A program made the translations under genes and the position numbers. 64,000 nt of DNA from the NCBI RefSeq assembly GCF_041435495.1, contig NZ_CP108644.1, positions 3,395,501-3,459,500 on the forward strand, in the 5' to 3' direction. Source of the stretch: Streptomyces sp. NBC_01116. GTDB lineage: Bacteria > Actinomycetota > Actinomycetes > Streptomycetales > Streptomycetaceae. Under the pieces are notes generated by a model. That model had not been told where the DNA came from and did no database searches. It worked only from the letters and a program-made list of their open reading frames with translations. Shown in pieces: positions 36,301 through 45,198 of this stretch (positions within the stretch are counted from its first letter, which is position 1; each line of letters starts with the position of its first letter).

Positions 36301-39300
36301 GACCTGGCCTACACGCTCACGACCAGACGCGCGCACCACAACCACCGGATAGCCCTGTTCGCCCGCAACCGCCGGGAGCTCCTGGACGGACTCGCCCGGG
36401 TGGCCGCCGGTGATCCGCACCCGGACGTCCTCACGGGCACGGTCACGGGCAGCGTCGACCGCCGGGTGGCGCTGGTGTTCTCCGGCGGCGGCACCCAGTG
36501 GGTCGGCATGGGCCGGGAACTCCTCGGCTCACACGCCGGATTCCGCCGTTGGATGCGGGCCTGCGACGCCGCCGTACGCGCGGCCGGCGGCAGCTCGGTC
36601 CTCGACGAGCTCGCGGCCCCGGCCGAGGAGTCCCGGTACGAGGAGATGGACTTCCAGCAGCCGGTCCTGTTCGCGCTCCAGGTGTCGCTGGCGAAGGTCT
36701 GGCTGGAACTCGGCATCCGGCCGACCGCCGTCGTCGGGCACAGCCTCGGCGAGGTCGCTGCCGCGTGTGTCGCCGGCTCGCTGTCGCTGGACGACGCCGC
36801 CCGCGTCGTGGTCGCCCGGTCGCACCTGCTGGAGCGCAAGGCGGCATCCGGCGCCATGATCTCGGTCGATCTCCCGGAGCGGGAGCTGCTGCCGAGGCTC
36901 GCCCCGTACGCCGAGCACGCGGCCGTCGCCGTGGTGAACAGCCCCACCAGCGCTGCGGTGTCCGGCTCACCCGAGGCGATCGACGCCCTGGAGTCCGACC
37001 TCGAGCGGGCGGGGATACCGACCCGGAGGATCCGGGTCGAACGGCCGGTGCACAGCCCGGGCATGGACCCCCTGCTCGAACCCCTGCGCGAGCTCATCGA
37101 CGGCATCACCCCGCTGGCGAACACCATCGAGTTCCGCTCCACGGCACTGGCCGGCGCCGTGGACCCGGTCGCCGACGTCGACTACTGGGTGCACAACCTG
37201 CGCAACCAGGTCCGGTTCGCCGAGACGATCGGTGCGCTGGTCGACGAGGGCGTCGGCACCTTCATCGAGATCGGCCCGCACGAGACGCTGCGCGGCTCGG
37301 TCGAGGAGATCGCGCTGACACGTGGCGCCCAGGTGCACGCGGTCAACTCCCTGCGCCGCGACGGGAGTGACGTCCGCTGCCTGCTGGGTGCGGCCGCGTC
37401 GCTGTTCGTCAGGGGCCTCCCGCTGACCTACGACTCGTTGTTCACCGACGACGTCGAGGTCGTGGAGACCCCGCTCGTGCAGTGGCAGAAGGAACGCTAC
37501 TGGCTGGACACCGCGCCCAGCCCCCGGACCGTCGCGGCGACGGTCGCCGCACCGGCCCCCGTCGTCGTGGCCGAGGCCGTGGCCGTGGCCCCTCCCGTGG
37601 AGAGCAGGTCGCTGGAGGACGTCGTCCTCGGTGAGATCGCCGACGCGCTGGGCGTACCGGCGAGCAAGTTCGACAGCAACGCGAGCCTGCGCGACTTCGG
37701 CCTCGACTCGATGCTGGCGATCCGGCTGGTCAACCGGCTCCAGTCGCTGTTCGGCCACCGGGTGTCGCCCGTCGTCTTCCTGGACGGCCGGCCCCTGTCC
37801 GAGGTCGTCGGCCACTTCACCGAGACCGTCGGCGGGTCGGCCACGACCGCCGCGGCCCCGGCGGCCCCGGCGCCCGAAGCCGTACCGGCGCCGCTACCGG
37901 AAACCGCACCCGCGCAGCCGTCCGGGACCGATCAGACCCGGGCCTACCTCGACGACCTGTCCGAGCTGGACACCGAGGAGCTGGTCGAGGAGCTGGCCGC
38001 GCGCGGCTTCCTGGAGACCACCGACGCACCGGCGTCGGAACAGCTGCGCGGCGACGGCCTCGGCCTCCACGTGGCGCCGACGTCGCACGGCCAGGCCTCG
38101 CTGTGGTTCATGCAGCAGATCTCACCCGACGCCGTGCCCTACAACTTCATGGTGGCCGCCCGGATCAGGACCGCCGTCGACGAGCAGAGGCTCGACGCCG
38201 CCGTGCGGGCCGTGATGGAGCGGCACCCCGCGCTGCGCACCCTCTTCGTCGAGGCCGGCGGCAGACCTCACCAAGTCATCCTGGACGAGCCGGTGTACGA
38301 GTTCCTCGTCGTGGACAGCACGGACCTGGACGACGAACAGGCCCGTGAGGAGCTGGCCGAGTACGGGCACCTGCCACTGGACCTGGACAACGGCCCGCTG
38401 GTCCGGGTGGTGCTGATGACGCGGGGGCCGGCGGACCACTACCTGCTGGTGCTCGTGCACCACATCGCGTCGGACGCGGCCTCGGCCGACGTCATGATCC
38501 GTGAACTCCAGGAGCACTACGAGGGCGTCGACCTCGCCGGCCGCGAACCGGTCGCGCCCTACACGGAGTTCGTGGAATGGGAGCGGCAGTGGCTGTCCGG
38601 CCCGGCCGCCGAGGCGGCGCTGGACTGGTGGTCGCGCGAGCTGGCCGACCCGCCCGCCCATCTCGACCTGTCCACCAAGGAGCGCCCGCCCGGCGTCACC
38701 TACGAAGGCCGCGACCTGTACCTGCGCTGGAGCGCCGAGGAGACGCGGCTGCTGAGGGAGTTCGCGGTACGCGAGGGCGTGTCGATCAGCACCGTCGTGC
38801 TGGCCGGATTCTTCGCCACGCTGAACCGTACGGCCGGGGTCGAGGACTCGGTGCTGGCCACCGCGATCGCCCAACGCGGGGAACCGGGCTGGGAGTCCGC
38901 CATCGGCTACTACCTGAACACCGTGCTGGTACGGGCGCGCCCCACCGGTGAGCGCAGCTTCCGCGACCTGCTGGGCGAGGTCCACGCCTTCTCGCTCGGC
39001 CTGCTGGAGCACATGAACTACCCGCTCGACCTGTTGGCCTCGACGCTGAAGCCGACCAGGGCCGAGGGCCGCTCCCCGTGGTTCGACGTGGTGGTGAACT
39101 GGCTGTCCTCGGACGCGTTCCCCCGGTCGGTCAAGCTCTTCCACGGCCTCGGCGAGACCATCGCCCCCGACAGCGCCCTACCGCTCGAACCGCTCCAGGT
39201 ACGCAGGCACCTCGCCAAATTCGACCTGGAGATCTCGATGGCCGACATCGACGGCGAGGTCGTCGGCCACATCCAGTACAAACCAAGCTACCTGGAGAGG

Positions 39301-39420
39301 CAGACCGTGACGGCACTGCTCGCGCTCTACCGCACTGTGCTTTTCGATTCGATCGCCCGACCCGACCTGCCGCTCGCGGACATCGCTCCGGGCGCCGGCG
39401 CCGAGGGGACGGGCCGGTGA
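33391..39420 (+). CDS. PKS-NRPS: ACP-KS-AT-AT-ACP-C
   Basis: 2009 residues from ATG 33391 (GAGGAGCCGAA upstream; an in-frame ATG at 33274 lacks a site). An N-terminal ACP (Ser45, GLDSLK) has no dedicated loading domain. KS (about 100-520) has Cys263 in an AACAGS variant, His398 and His436. Two acyltransferases follow: AT1 (about 595-905) with GQSVGE Ser689 and HAPH790; AT2 (about 1020-1360) with GHSLGE Ser1118 and PVH1221. ACP2 (Ser1440) and a C-terminal condensation domain (about 1556-2000, HHIASDA) complete it. The C domain must work with the A-PCP protein encoded next (GTGA overlap), a split NRPS module. Tandem ATs are unusual: one may load the N-terminal ACP. No thioesterase. Confidence 0.93.
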   Translation: MPQELGARDQRAITDFIVSRIVELMGVSKDAVDRYVPMHQYGLDSLKLTAVATSLSEFLGRRVPPTWMWQYPTIDELSRALLDGPRAAETSSAGDRRTAVHEPVAIVGIGCRFPGGPDPTAFWQLLSEGRDAVGAVPAERRELLGDSARWGGFIDGIDQFDPLFFNISPREAVQMDPQQRLILELAWEALEDAGVAPDSLVGTETGVFMASCWGDYAALAHYRGPDAQITPHTATGMHDGIIANRVSYVLGLQGPSMAIDAACAGSLVSVHAGCQSIWMGESELVLAGGVNLSFVSDYYTAMDAMGALAPDGRCKSFDARANGYVRGEGAGVVVLAPLSVALERELPVYCVIKGSSSQNDGLSNGMTAPNPQAQELMLRNAYRRAGIAPSQVDYIEAHGSATPLGDPIEANAIGAVLGGDRATPLRLGSVKSNVGHLEAAAGIVGLVKLALSIRNGVLPPSLHYATPNPQIMFDEYNLTVQDRLTDWPRRSDARRGGVSSFGFGGAISHVVVEELPRPEGSLLLLAADSEEALAERAAALRAETDLRTVCRQSPGDGAFRLAAAARDMTELRAQLDSLATGAPTAGLTVGGPAARRPRVAFLFSGNGSQWVGMGRQLLAGNAVFRRSMMRSDKRMRELLGFSLVDQMLSSDGRIDDMDVFQPLLFSLQVALADTWRSLGVEPDVVTGQSVGEFAASHIAGALDFEDASRLAAHHGRLLQQLAVGRGDGIVVMADAEVSARYLTGQLTVAGHNGLRSTLVTGTPQEIEGLVQRLTEDGITSHQVRMGHAPHSPLVDHVLAPLKAELDGITPRATRIPMISTVTGELVDGAELGPDYWAENLRQEIRLVDALKALGDHDIDAVIEISPHPVLLRSVSEILTATTLPSLRRGTDEAWTLLGSLGALYTAGHPVLPGPFLAGDRGRHVTPAQGHIAADERAQLVPVTARTAAALADTCRELSSHVERDPGLRVSDLAYTLTTRRAHHNHRIALFARNRRELLDGLARVAAGDPHPDVLTGTVTGSVDRRVALVFSGGGTQWVGMGRELLGSHAGFRRWMRACDAAVRAAGGSSVLDELAAPAEESRYEEMDFQQPVLFALQVSLAKVWLELGIRPTAVVGHSLGEVAAACVAGSLSLDDAARVVVARSHLLERKAASGAMISVDLPERELLPRLAPYAEHAAVAVVNSPTSAAVSGSPEAIDALESDLERAGIPTRRIRVERPVHSPGMDPLLEPLRELIDGITPLANTIEFRSTALAGAVDPVADVDYWVHNLRNQVRFAETIGALVDEGVGTFIEIGPHETLRGSVEEIALTRGAQVHAVNSLRRDGSDVRCLLGAAASLFVRGLPLTYDSLFTDDVEVVETPLVQWQKERYWLDTAPSPRTVAATVAAPAPVVVAEAVAVAPPVESRSLEDVVLGEIADALGVPASKFDSNASLRDFGLDSMLAIRLVNRLQSLFGHRVSPVVFLDGRPLSEVVGHFTETVGGSATTAAAPAAPAPEAVPAPLPETAPAQPSGTDQTRAYLDDLSELDTEELVEELAARGFLETTDAPASEQLRGDGLGLHVAPTSHGQASLWFMQQISPDAVPYNFMVAARIRTAVDEQRLDAAVRAVMERHPALRTLFVEAGGRPHQVILDEPVYEFLVVDSTDLDDEQAREELAEYGHLPLDLDNGPLVRVVLMTRGPADHYLLVLVHHIASDAASADVMIRELQEHYEGVDLAGREPVAPYTEFVEWERQWLSGPAAEAALDWWSRELADPPAHLDLSTKERPPGVTYEGRDLYLRWSAEETRLLREFAVREGVSISTVVLAGFFATLNRTAGVEDSVLATAIAQRGEPGWESAIGYYLNTVLVRARPTGERSFRDLLGEVHAFSLGLLEHMNYPLDLLASTLKPTRAEGRSPWFDVVVNWLSSDAFPRSVKLFHGLGETIAPDSALPLEPLQVRRHLAKFDLEISMADIDGEVVGHIQYKPSYLERQTVTALLALYRTVLFDSIARPDLPLADIAPGAGAEGTGR

Positions 39421-41237
39421 CCGAGGGTCTGCACGACGAGTTCATCGAGCAAGCGGTCAAGAACCCCGGGGCCACCGCGGTCTACTCCGAGGCCGGCGTC
39501 GTGTCGTACGGCGAACTGGACGAGCGGTCCCGGGCGCTGGCCGAACGGCTCGTCGCCGAGGGCGCGGGCCCCGGTGTCCCGGTCGGCATCTGCGTCGAGC
39601 GGACACCCGACCTGCTCATCGGCATCCTGGCCATCCTGCGCGCCGGCTCCTGCTACCTGCCGCTGGACCCGAACTACCCGGCCGAGCGGCTGGACTTCAT
39701 GGTCCAGGACAGCGGCACCCGGCTGCTGCTGACGACACCCGCCTCCCGGGCCAACTGCCCGGCCGGCCCGACGGTGGTCGTGCTCGACGCGACCGTGCGC
39801 ACCGAGCCGGGCGAGCGGCCCGTGCCGGTCGTGCCCGGCGACACCGCGTACATCATCTACACCTCGGGGTCCACCGGCCGGCCGAAGGGCGTGGCCATCC
39901 ACCACAGCGGCTGCCTCGCCATGCTGTCGGAGATGGACCGGATCTTCGAGGGCCGCGACCTGAGCGGCGTCTCGGCGGCGAGCTCGGTCTGCTTCGACAT
40001 GTCGGTGATGGAGATCTTCGCCGCGTTGTGCCGCGGCGGCGCCGTCATCCTGGTGGAGAGCGCCGTACACCTGCCGGACAGCCCGTACGCCGACCGGATC
40101 ACGCACCTCAACGTCGTCCCGTCGGTGATGAACGGCCTGCTGGACGCCGGAGCCCTGCCGCCGAACGTCCGCACGGTCGTGTTCGGCGGCGAACCCCTGC
40201 GGCGCAAGCTGGTGGACCGGGCGTACCGGGAGACCACCGCCGACCGGGTGTACAACGCCTACGGACCCACCGAAGGCACCGTCTTCTGCTCGCACAAGTG
40301 GGTGCGCGAGGACGAGACCGGTGAGCCCACGATCGGCACGCCGTCGGTCAGCGCCCGCGCCTACGTGCTCGACGAGGACCTGAACAAGGTGCCCGCCGGC
40401 GTGTCCGGCGAGCTCTTCATCGGCGGCGCCGGCCTGGCCCACGGCTATGTCAACCGGCCGGAGGCCACGGCCGAACGGTTCGTGCGGGACCCGTTCGTGG
40501 ACGGCGAACTCATGTACCGCACGGGTGACATCGTCACGTTCACCGAGGACGGCGAGCTCCAGTTCGGCGGCCGCACCGACCACCAGGTCAAGCTGCGCGG
40601 CTTCCGCATCGAGCTGGAGGAGGTCGAGGCCCGGCTGACCGGCTGCCCCGAGGTCCGGGAAGCCGCCGCCGTCGTACGGGACAACCGGCTCATCGGTTAC
40701 GTCGTGCCCGAGGGCGCCTCGCGGGACGGCGTCTGGCTGGACACCGATCTCCGCACCGCCGTCACCGGCCGGCTCTCCGGCGAGCTGCCCGAGTACATGG
40801 TGCCGGCGACGGTCGTCTTCCTGGACGCGCTCCCGCTGGCGCCCGGCGGGAAGCTCGACCGCGCCGCGCTGCCCGAGCCGCCCGCCGACGAGCCCGGCCG
40901 GCCCTCCTCCGTCGCCGGTACGCCGACCGAGGTGGCGCTGGCGGAGATCTGGGGCCAGCTGCTCGGCCTCGACCCGGCGACCATCGACGTACAGGCAGCC
41001 TTCTACGACCTCGGCGGCGACTCGCTGCTGCTGGTCCGGCTGGCCCGGCTGATGACCCGGCGGTTCGACCGGCGCGTCCGCGTGCCCGACCTGTTCAGCT
41101 TCCGTGACATCTCCTCCCTCGCCCGCTGGCTCGACGACGACAGCGGCGAGACCCCCGAGATCGTCCGGTCGGCCCGCCTCCGCGCCGGCACCCGCCGCGC
41201 CGCCCTGCGCGGCCGCTCCACCTCCAACGGCAGCTGA
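39417..41237 (+). CDS. Stand-alone NRPS A-PCP didomain
   Basis: 606 residues from GTG 39417, overlapping the PKS stop. Adenylation domain (about 1-490) has IIYTSGSTGRPKGV, FDMSVMEIF, NAYGPTEG and GGKLDR cores; PCP with Ser in LGGDSLLLV near 545. A basic Arg/Ala tail (last 30 residues) could be a docking segment. Manual pocket reading D-M-M-N-V-G-A-V-F is not one I can assign. It supplies the amino acid for the C domain of the preceding protein. Confidence 0.92.
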   Translation: MTEGLHDEFIEQAVKNPGATAVYSEAGVVSYGELDERSRALAERLVAEGAGPGVPVGICVERTPDLLIGILAILRAGSCYLPLDPNYPAERLDFMVQDSGTRLLLTTPASRANCPAGPTVVVLDATVRTEPGERPVPVVPGDTAYIIYTSGSTGRPKGVAIHHSGCLAMLSEMDRIFEGRDLSGVSAASSVCFDMSVMEIFAALCRGGAVILVESAVHLPDSPYADRITHLNVVPSVMNGLLDAGALPPNVRTVVFGGEPLRRKLVDRAYRETTADRVYNAYGPTEGTVFCSHKWVREDETGEPTIGTPSVSARAYVLDEDLNKVPAGVSGELFIGGAGLAHGYVNRPEATAERFVRDPFVDGELMYRTGDIVTFTEDGELQFGGRTDHQVKLRGFRIELEEVEARLTGCPEVREAAAVVRDNRLIGYVVPEGASRDGVWLDTDLRTAVTGRLSGELPEYMVPATVVFLDALPLAPGGKLDRAALPEPPADEPGRPSSVAGTPTEVALAEIWGQLLGLDPATIDVQAAFYDLGGDSLLLVRLARLMTRRFDRRVRVPDLFSFRDISSLARWLDDDSGETPEIVRSARLRAGTRRAALRGRSTSNGS

Positions 41238-41272
41238 GCCACAGCCACCCGACCCGAAGCAGGAGCCTTCCC

Positions 41273-43057
41273 ATGACCGAAACCCCCCAGCAGGAGTACG
41301 ACCCGGGCGACGTCGCCATCATCGGCATGTCCCTCCGGGCGCCCGGCGCCCGTGACAAGCAGCAGTTCTGGGACAACCTCGTGCACGGCAGGGAGTCCAT
41401 CTCGTTCCTGACCAAGGACGAGATCCTGGTCGACGAGACCTTGATCCACAGCCCGTTCTACGTACGGGCCTGCGGTGTGCTCGAAGGGTACGACCAGTTC
41501 GACCCGTCGGTGTTCGGCATCAGCGACCGGATGGCGAAGGCGATGACCCCGGAGAACCGCCTCTTCCTGGAGAGCGCGTGGGAGTCGCTGGAGGACGGCG
41601 GCTACGACCCGGAACGGGTCGACGCCGAGATAGGCATGTACGGCGCCAACAACCCGCAGACCGCGGCGCTCTACAGCTCTCCGCCGGACCGGGTGTCGGT
41701 CGGGCCCGAGGCGATCGAGGCGAGTCTGGCCTGGTCGCCGGACACCATGACGTCCAACGCGCTGTACTACCTGGGGCTCACCGGCGAGGCCGTCACCGTC
41801 GCCGCCGTCTGCGCCGGCTTCCACTACGCGGTGCACCTGGCCTGCCAGTCGCTGCTGCTCGGCCAGACCGACATGGCGATCGCCGGCGGCGCGATGGTCC
41901 GTCTGCCGCACCCCCGCGGTCACCTGTGGGAGGAGAACCGCGTCCTGTCGAAGGACGGCCACTGCCGCCCGTTCGACGCCAAGGGGACCGGCACCTCGCT
42001 GTCCAGCGGTGTCGTCACGCTGCTGCTCAAGCCGCTGGACCGGGCCGTCACCGACCGCGACCACATCTACGCCGTGGTCAAGGGCACGGCCATCAACAAC
42101 AACGGCGTCAGCGCGATGGCCTACGGCCTGGCGCAGCCCGAGCGGCTGAGCGCCTGCATCGCCAACGCGATGGAGGTCGGCGGCGTCTCCCCGGACAGCG
42201 TCTCCCTGTACGAGGCCAACGGCCTCGGCATGGTGATGACCGACGAACTCGAAGTCCACGCGGCGAGCATGGCGTTCGGCAAGCAGACCGGCACCACCTC
42301 GATCGGCGGGGTCAAGGGCAACGTGGGCCACGGCGGCGTGGTGTCGGGCGGCTTCGGCGCGATGAAGGCCGTCATGTCGCTCTACCACAAGAAGCTCGCG
42401 GCGACGATCAACCTGACGGAGGTCAACGAGGACCTCGACCTCCCCAGCACCCCGTTCGTGCCGCAGGTGGAGTCGGCGGACTGGGAGCCCGAGGCCGGCG
42501 TCCGCCGCGCGGGCATCACGTCGATCGGCGGCGGCGGCTACAACGCGCACATGGTGCTGGAGGAGCCGCCGACCGTCACCGAGCGCGCCCCCGAGGCCGC
42601 CGGCAGGCCGCGCCTGGCCACACTGTCCGCCCTGGACGACGCCGCGCTGGCCCGTCAGCGCACGAAGCTGAGGGACTGGCTGATCGCCGACCCCGACCTG
42701 CGTCTGGACGACATCTGCTTCAGCCTCAACGTGGGCCGCAAGGTGATGGAGCGCCGGTGGGCCGCTGTGGTCCGCAGCCGTGAGGAGCTGATCGAGGTCC
42801 TGTCCTCCGACGCCCCCAGCGGTCCGGCCGTCACGACCGGCGGCGCGCCGCAGGTGAACGCGGACTCCCTCTCGCGGGGCGACAACGGGATCGTCCGGTC
42901 CGGGACGGACGTACGGGCGCTGTCCGATCTGGCCGCCGCCTGGGTGAACGGCCATCGGGTGGACTTCGGCTCCCTGCACGTCGGCGAGACCAGCCACCGC
43001 GTGCCCCTGCCCACGTACCCGTTCCAGCCGCGCCGGTTCTGGCGCACGGACTGGTGA
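41273..43057 (+). CDS. Free-standing KS-like protein with Cys-Asn-His active site
   Basis: 594 residues: a full KS fold (about 12-440) and a C-terminal PKS-type linker (FWRTDW end), but no AT or ACP. Cys180 is kept (AAVCAGFHY), His353 is kept (VKGNVGHGG), while the first catalytic His of EAHGTGT is Asn316 (EANGLGM). KS domains with this substitution are usually unable to decarboxylate and extend and act as transfer or non-elongating KS. It may therefore pass an acyl group, catalyse release or cyclisation, or act as a chaperone for the preceding modules. ATG 41273 has AGGAG upstream. Confidence 0.85.
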   Translation: MTETPQQEYDPGDVAIIGMSLRAPGARDKQQFWDNLVHGRESISFLTKDEILVDETLIHSPFYVRACGVLEGYDQFDPSVFGISDRMAKAMTPENRLFLESAWESLEDGGYDPERVDAEIGMYGANNPQTAALYSSPPDRVSVGPEAIEASLAWSPDTMTSNALYYLGLTGEAVTVAAVCAGFHYAVHLACQSLLLGQTDMAIAGGAMVRLPHPRGHLWEENRVLSKDGHCRPFDAKGTGTSLSSGVVTLLLKPLDRAVTDRDHIYAVVKGTAINNNGVSAMAYGLAQPERLSACIANAMEVGGVSPDSVSLYEANGLGMVMTDELEVHAASMAFGKQTGTTSIGGVKGNVGHGGVVSGGFGAMKAVMSLYHKKLAATINLTEVNEDLDLPSTPFVPQVESADWEPEAGVRRAGITSIGGGGYNAHMVLEEPPTVTERAPEAAGRPRLATLSALDDAALARQRTKLRDWLIADPDLRLDDICFSLNVGRKVMERRWAAVVRSREELIEVLSSDAPSGPAVTTGGAPQVNADSLSRGDNGIVRSGTDVRALSDLAAAWVNGHRVDFGSLHVGETSHRVPLPTYPFQPRRFWRTDW

Positions 43058-43060
43058 CCC

Positions 43061-44296
43061 GTGGGTACACCGGCACTGGACACCCTGGACCTGGGCGATC
43101 CGAACACCTTCGCGGACCACGACCTCGACGCGTTCTGGCGCACCCTGCGCGACGACGCCCCGGTGTACTGGAACCCTCCGGCCGACGGTCGCCGGGGGTT
43201 CTGGGTGCTCTCCCGCTACGCCGACATCATGGCCACCTACCGGGACGACGTGAACTTCACGTCCGAGCGCGGCAACGTGCTCGTCACGCTGCTGGAGGGC
43301 GGTGACGCCGGCGCCGGCCGGATGCTGGCCGTCACCGACGGCCGCCGCCACCACGAGCTGCGCAAGATCCTTCAACGGGTGCTCTCCCCGAGGGTGCTCG
43401 ACGAGGTCGCACGGACCGTGCGGGCCAACACCCGGCAGTGGATCCGCGAGGCGGTCGAGTCCGGCGGCTGCGAGTTCGCCGAGGAGATCGCCGGCCGGAT
43501 CCCGATGACCACGATCTCCAGCCTGCTCGGCGTTCCCGAACAGGACCGGGACTTCCTCCTCTCCCTGACGAAGACCGCGCTGTCGACCGATGCCGAGGGC
43601 GTCGACGAGGTCGACTCCGAGATGGCCCGCAACGAGATCCTCATGTACTTCATGGACATCGTCGAGGAGCGGCGGGAGGCGCCGGGCGACGACGTGATCA
43701 GCATGCTGATCGCCAGCTCCATCGACGGGGTGCCGCTGTCCGACGAGGACATCGTGCTCAACTGCTACAGCCTGATCATCGGCGGCGACGAGACCAGCCG
43801 CCTCACGATGATCGACTGCGTCCACACCCTCGCGGGCCACCCCGAGCAGTGGCGGCGCCTCAAGCACGGCGAGGTCGCGATCGACACCGCCGTGGACGAG
43901 GTGCTGCGCTGGGCCTCCCCCACGATGCACTTCGGGCGCAGCGCCGTCAGGGAGACGGAGCTGCACGGGGTAAGGCTGCGCCCGGGCGACATCGTCACGC
44001 TCTGGCACGCCTCCGGCAACCGGGACGAACGGGTCTTCGACCGGCCCGGCGAGTTCGACCTCGGCCGTGCCCCCAACAAGCACCTGGCCTTCGGCTACGG
44101 CCCGCACTTCTGTATCGGCTCGTACCTGGCCAAGGTGGAGATCTCCGAACTTCTCCTGGCCCTGCGGGACTTCACCGACGGTTTCGAGCTGACCGGCGAG
44201 CCGCAGCGCATCCGGTCCAACTTCCTGACCGGGTTCTCCACGATGCCGGTGCGGTTTCGTCCCGACCACTCCGGACTGAAGGACGCCGGCCGATGA
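43061..44296 (+). CDS. Cytochrome P450
   Basis: 411 residues. I-helix GGDETS (241-246), the EVLRW K-helix Glu-Arg pair, and the haem motif FGYGPHFCIG with Cys351. GTG 43061 starts 3 bp after the KS stop. Likely hydroxylates or otherwise oxidises the product or a carrier-bound intermediate; electron partners are not encoded nearby. Confidence 0.93.
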   Translation: MGTPALDTLDLGDPNTFADHDLDAFWRTLRDDAPVYWNPPADGRRGFWVLSRYADIMATYRDDVNFTSERGNVLVTLLEGGDAGAGRMLAVTDGRRHHELRKILQRVLSPRVLDEVARTVRANTRQWIREAVESGGCEFAEEIAGRIPMTTISSLLGVPEQDRDFLLSLTKTALSTDAEGVDEVDSEMARNEILMYFMDIVEERREAPGDDVISMLIASSIDGVPLSDEDIVLNCYSLIIGGDETSRLTMIDCVHTLAGHPEQWRRLKHGEVAIDTAVDEVLRWASPTMHFGRSAVRETELHGVRLRPGDIVTLWHASGNRDERVFDRPGEFDLGRAPNKHLAFGYGPHFCIGSYLAKVEISELLLALRDFTDGFELTGEPQRIRSNFLTGFSTMPVRFRPDHSGLKDAGR

Positions 44297-44340
44297 ACGG
44301 CAGCCCCTCCCCGACCAGCGACCGCTTGGAGCGCGAGTGA
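44293..44340 (+). CDS. 15-codon coupling ORF between P450 and formyltransferase
   Basis: ATG 44293 overlaps the P450 TGA (ATGA) and its own TGA overlaps the formyltransferase GTG (GTGA). Product MNGSPSPTSDRLERE. Both junctions are 4-nt overlaps, which suggests a translational relay rather than a functional peptide. Confidence 0.3.
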   Translation: MNGSPSPTSDRLERE

Positions 44341-45032
44341 ACATCTACATCTCAGGACGAGGGGCATTCGCGGTGCAGGTCGCGGACGCCCTGCTGGAGG
44401 AGGGGCACCAGATCACCGGCGTGGCCGCCCCGCGGCTCCGCCAGGGGCATTCCGACGAGGACAACACGTTGTCCTGGGACCGCCTGCGCTCCTGGGCCTA
44501 CCCCAGGAGCATCCCCTGGACGGACTCGGAGGAGCTGCGCGCGACCCATGTCCCCGACGGGGTCGATGTCATCGTCGCCGCGCACTCCCACGCCTTCATA
44601 GGCCGTCGGACGCGGGCCAGGGCCGCCGTCGCCACCATCGGCTACCACCCCAGCCTGCTGCCCCTGCACCGCGGGCGGGACGCGATCCGATGGACGATCC
44701 GCGACGGTGACAAGGTCACGGGCGGCAGCGTCTACCACCTCACCGAGCGCACCGACGGCGGCCCGCTCGCCGCTCAGGAGCACCTGTTCGTCCCTCCGGG
44801 CTCGACCGCGCAGAGCCTGTGGCGCGATCATCTGGCCCCGCTCGGCGTGCGGTTGCTGCTGAGGGTGGTCACCGACCTGGCCAAGGGCCGGCTCGTCGAG
44901 GTCCCGCAGGACGAGTCGTTGGCGACCTGGGAGCCCGCGATGGGCGCGCCTCCGCTGTTCAAGCCCGAACTCATCGCGCTGCCCGGAACGACGTCCGTCG
45001 ACGGCAGCAGGTGGGCCATCCACGCGCAGTGA
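44337..45032 (+). CDS. Stand-alone formyltransferase
   Basis: 231 residues of the formyl-THF-dependent transferase fold: HPSLLPLHRGRDAIRW (about 101-116) with its His and Pro-Ser loop, GGSVYHLTERTDGGPL (motif with Asp) and a C-terminal hydrophobic region. Shorter than methionyl-tRNA formyltransferase and lacking its C-terminal tRNA-binding domain, so it probably formylates an amine on a small molecule or carrier-bound amino acid. TTGGAGCGCGA precedes GTG 44337. Confidence 0.85.
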   Translation: MNIYISGRGAFAVQVADALLEEGHQITGVAAPRLRQGHSDEDNTLSWDRLRSWAYPRSIPWTDSEELRATHVPDGVDVIVAAHSHAFIGRRTRARAAVATIGYHPSLLPLHRGRDAIRWTIRDGDKVTGGSVYHLTERTDGGPLAAQEHLFVPPGSTAQSLWRDHLAPLGVRLLLRVVTDLAKGRLVEVPQDESLATWEPAMGAPPLFKPELIALPGTTSVDGSRWAIHAQ

Positions 45033-45091
45033 CGCCCTGAGGGCCGGCCGGCAGCGCGCTTCGCCGGAACGCCGAGCCCCGAACCCACGAG

Positions 45092-45122
45092 ATCCCGTCC
45101 GGACGGTTCGCCCGGACGGGAT
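45092..45122. terminator. Bidirectional terminator at right end of the cluster
   Basis: ATCCCGTCCGG (45092-45102) and CCGGACGGGAT (45112-45122), 11-bp perfect arms with a 9-nt loop, between convergent formyltransferase and S1-domain genes. This is a natural right border for the cluster. Confidence 0.75.
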
Positions 45123-45198
45123 TCCGTGAACCGCTTCCGATCGATGATCACCGGGTTGGATCCCGAGCAGGCCGTCACAGGAGAGATCGTTTCCCCTT

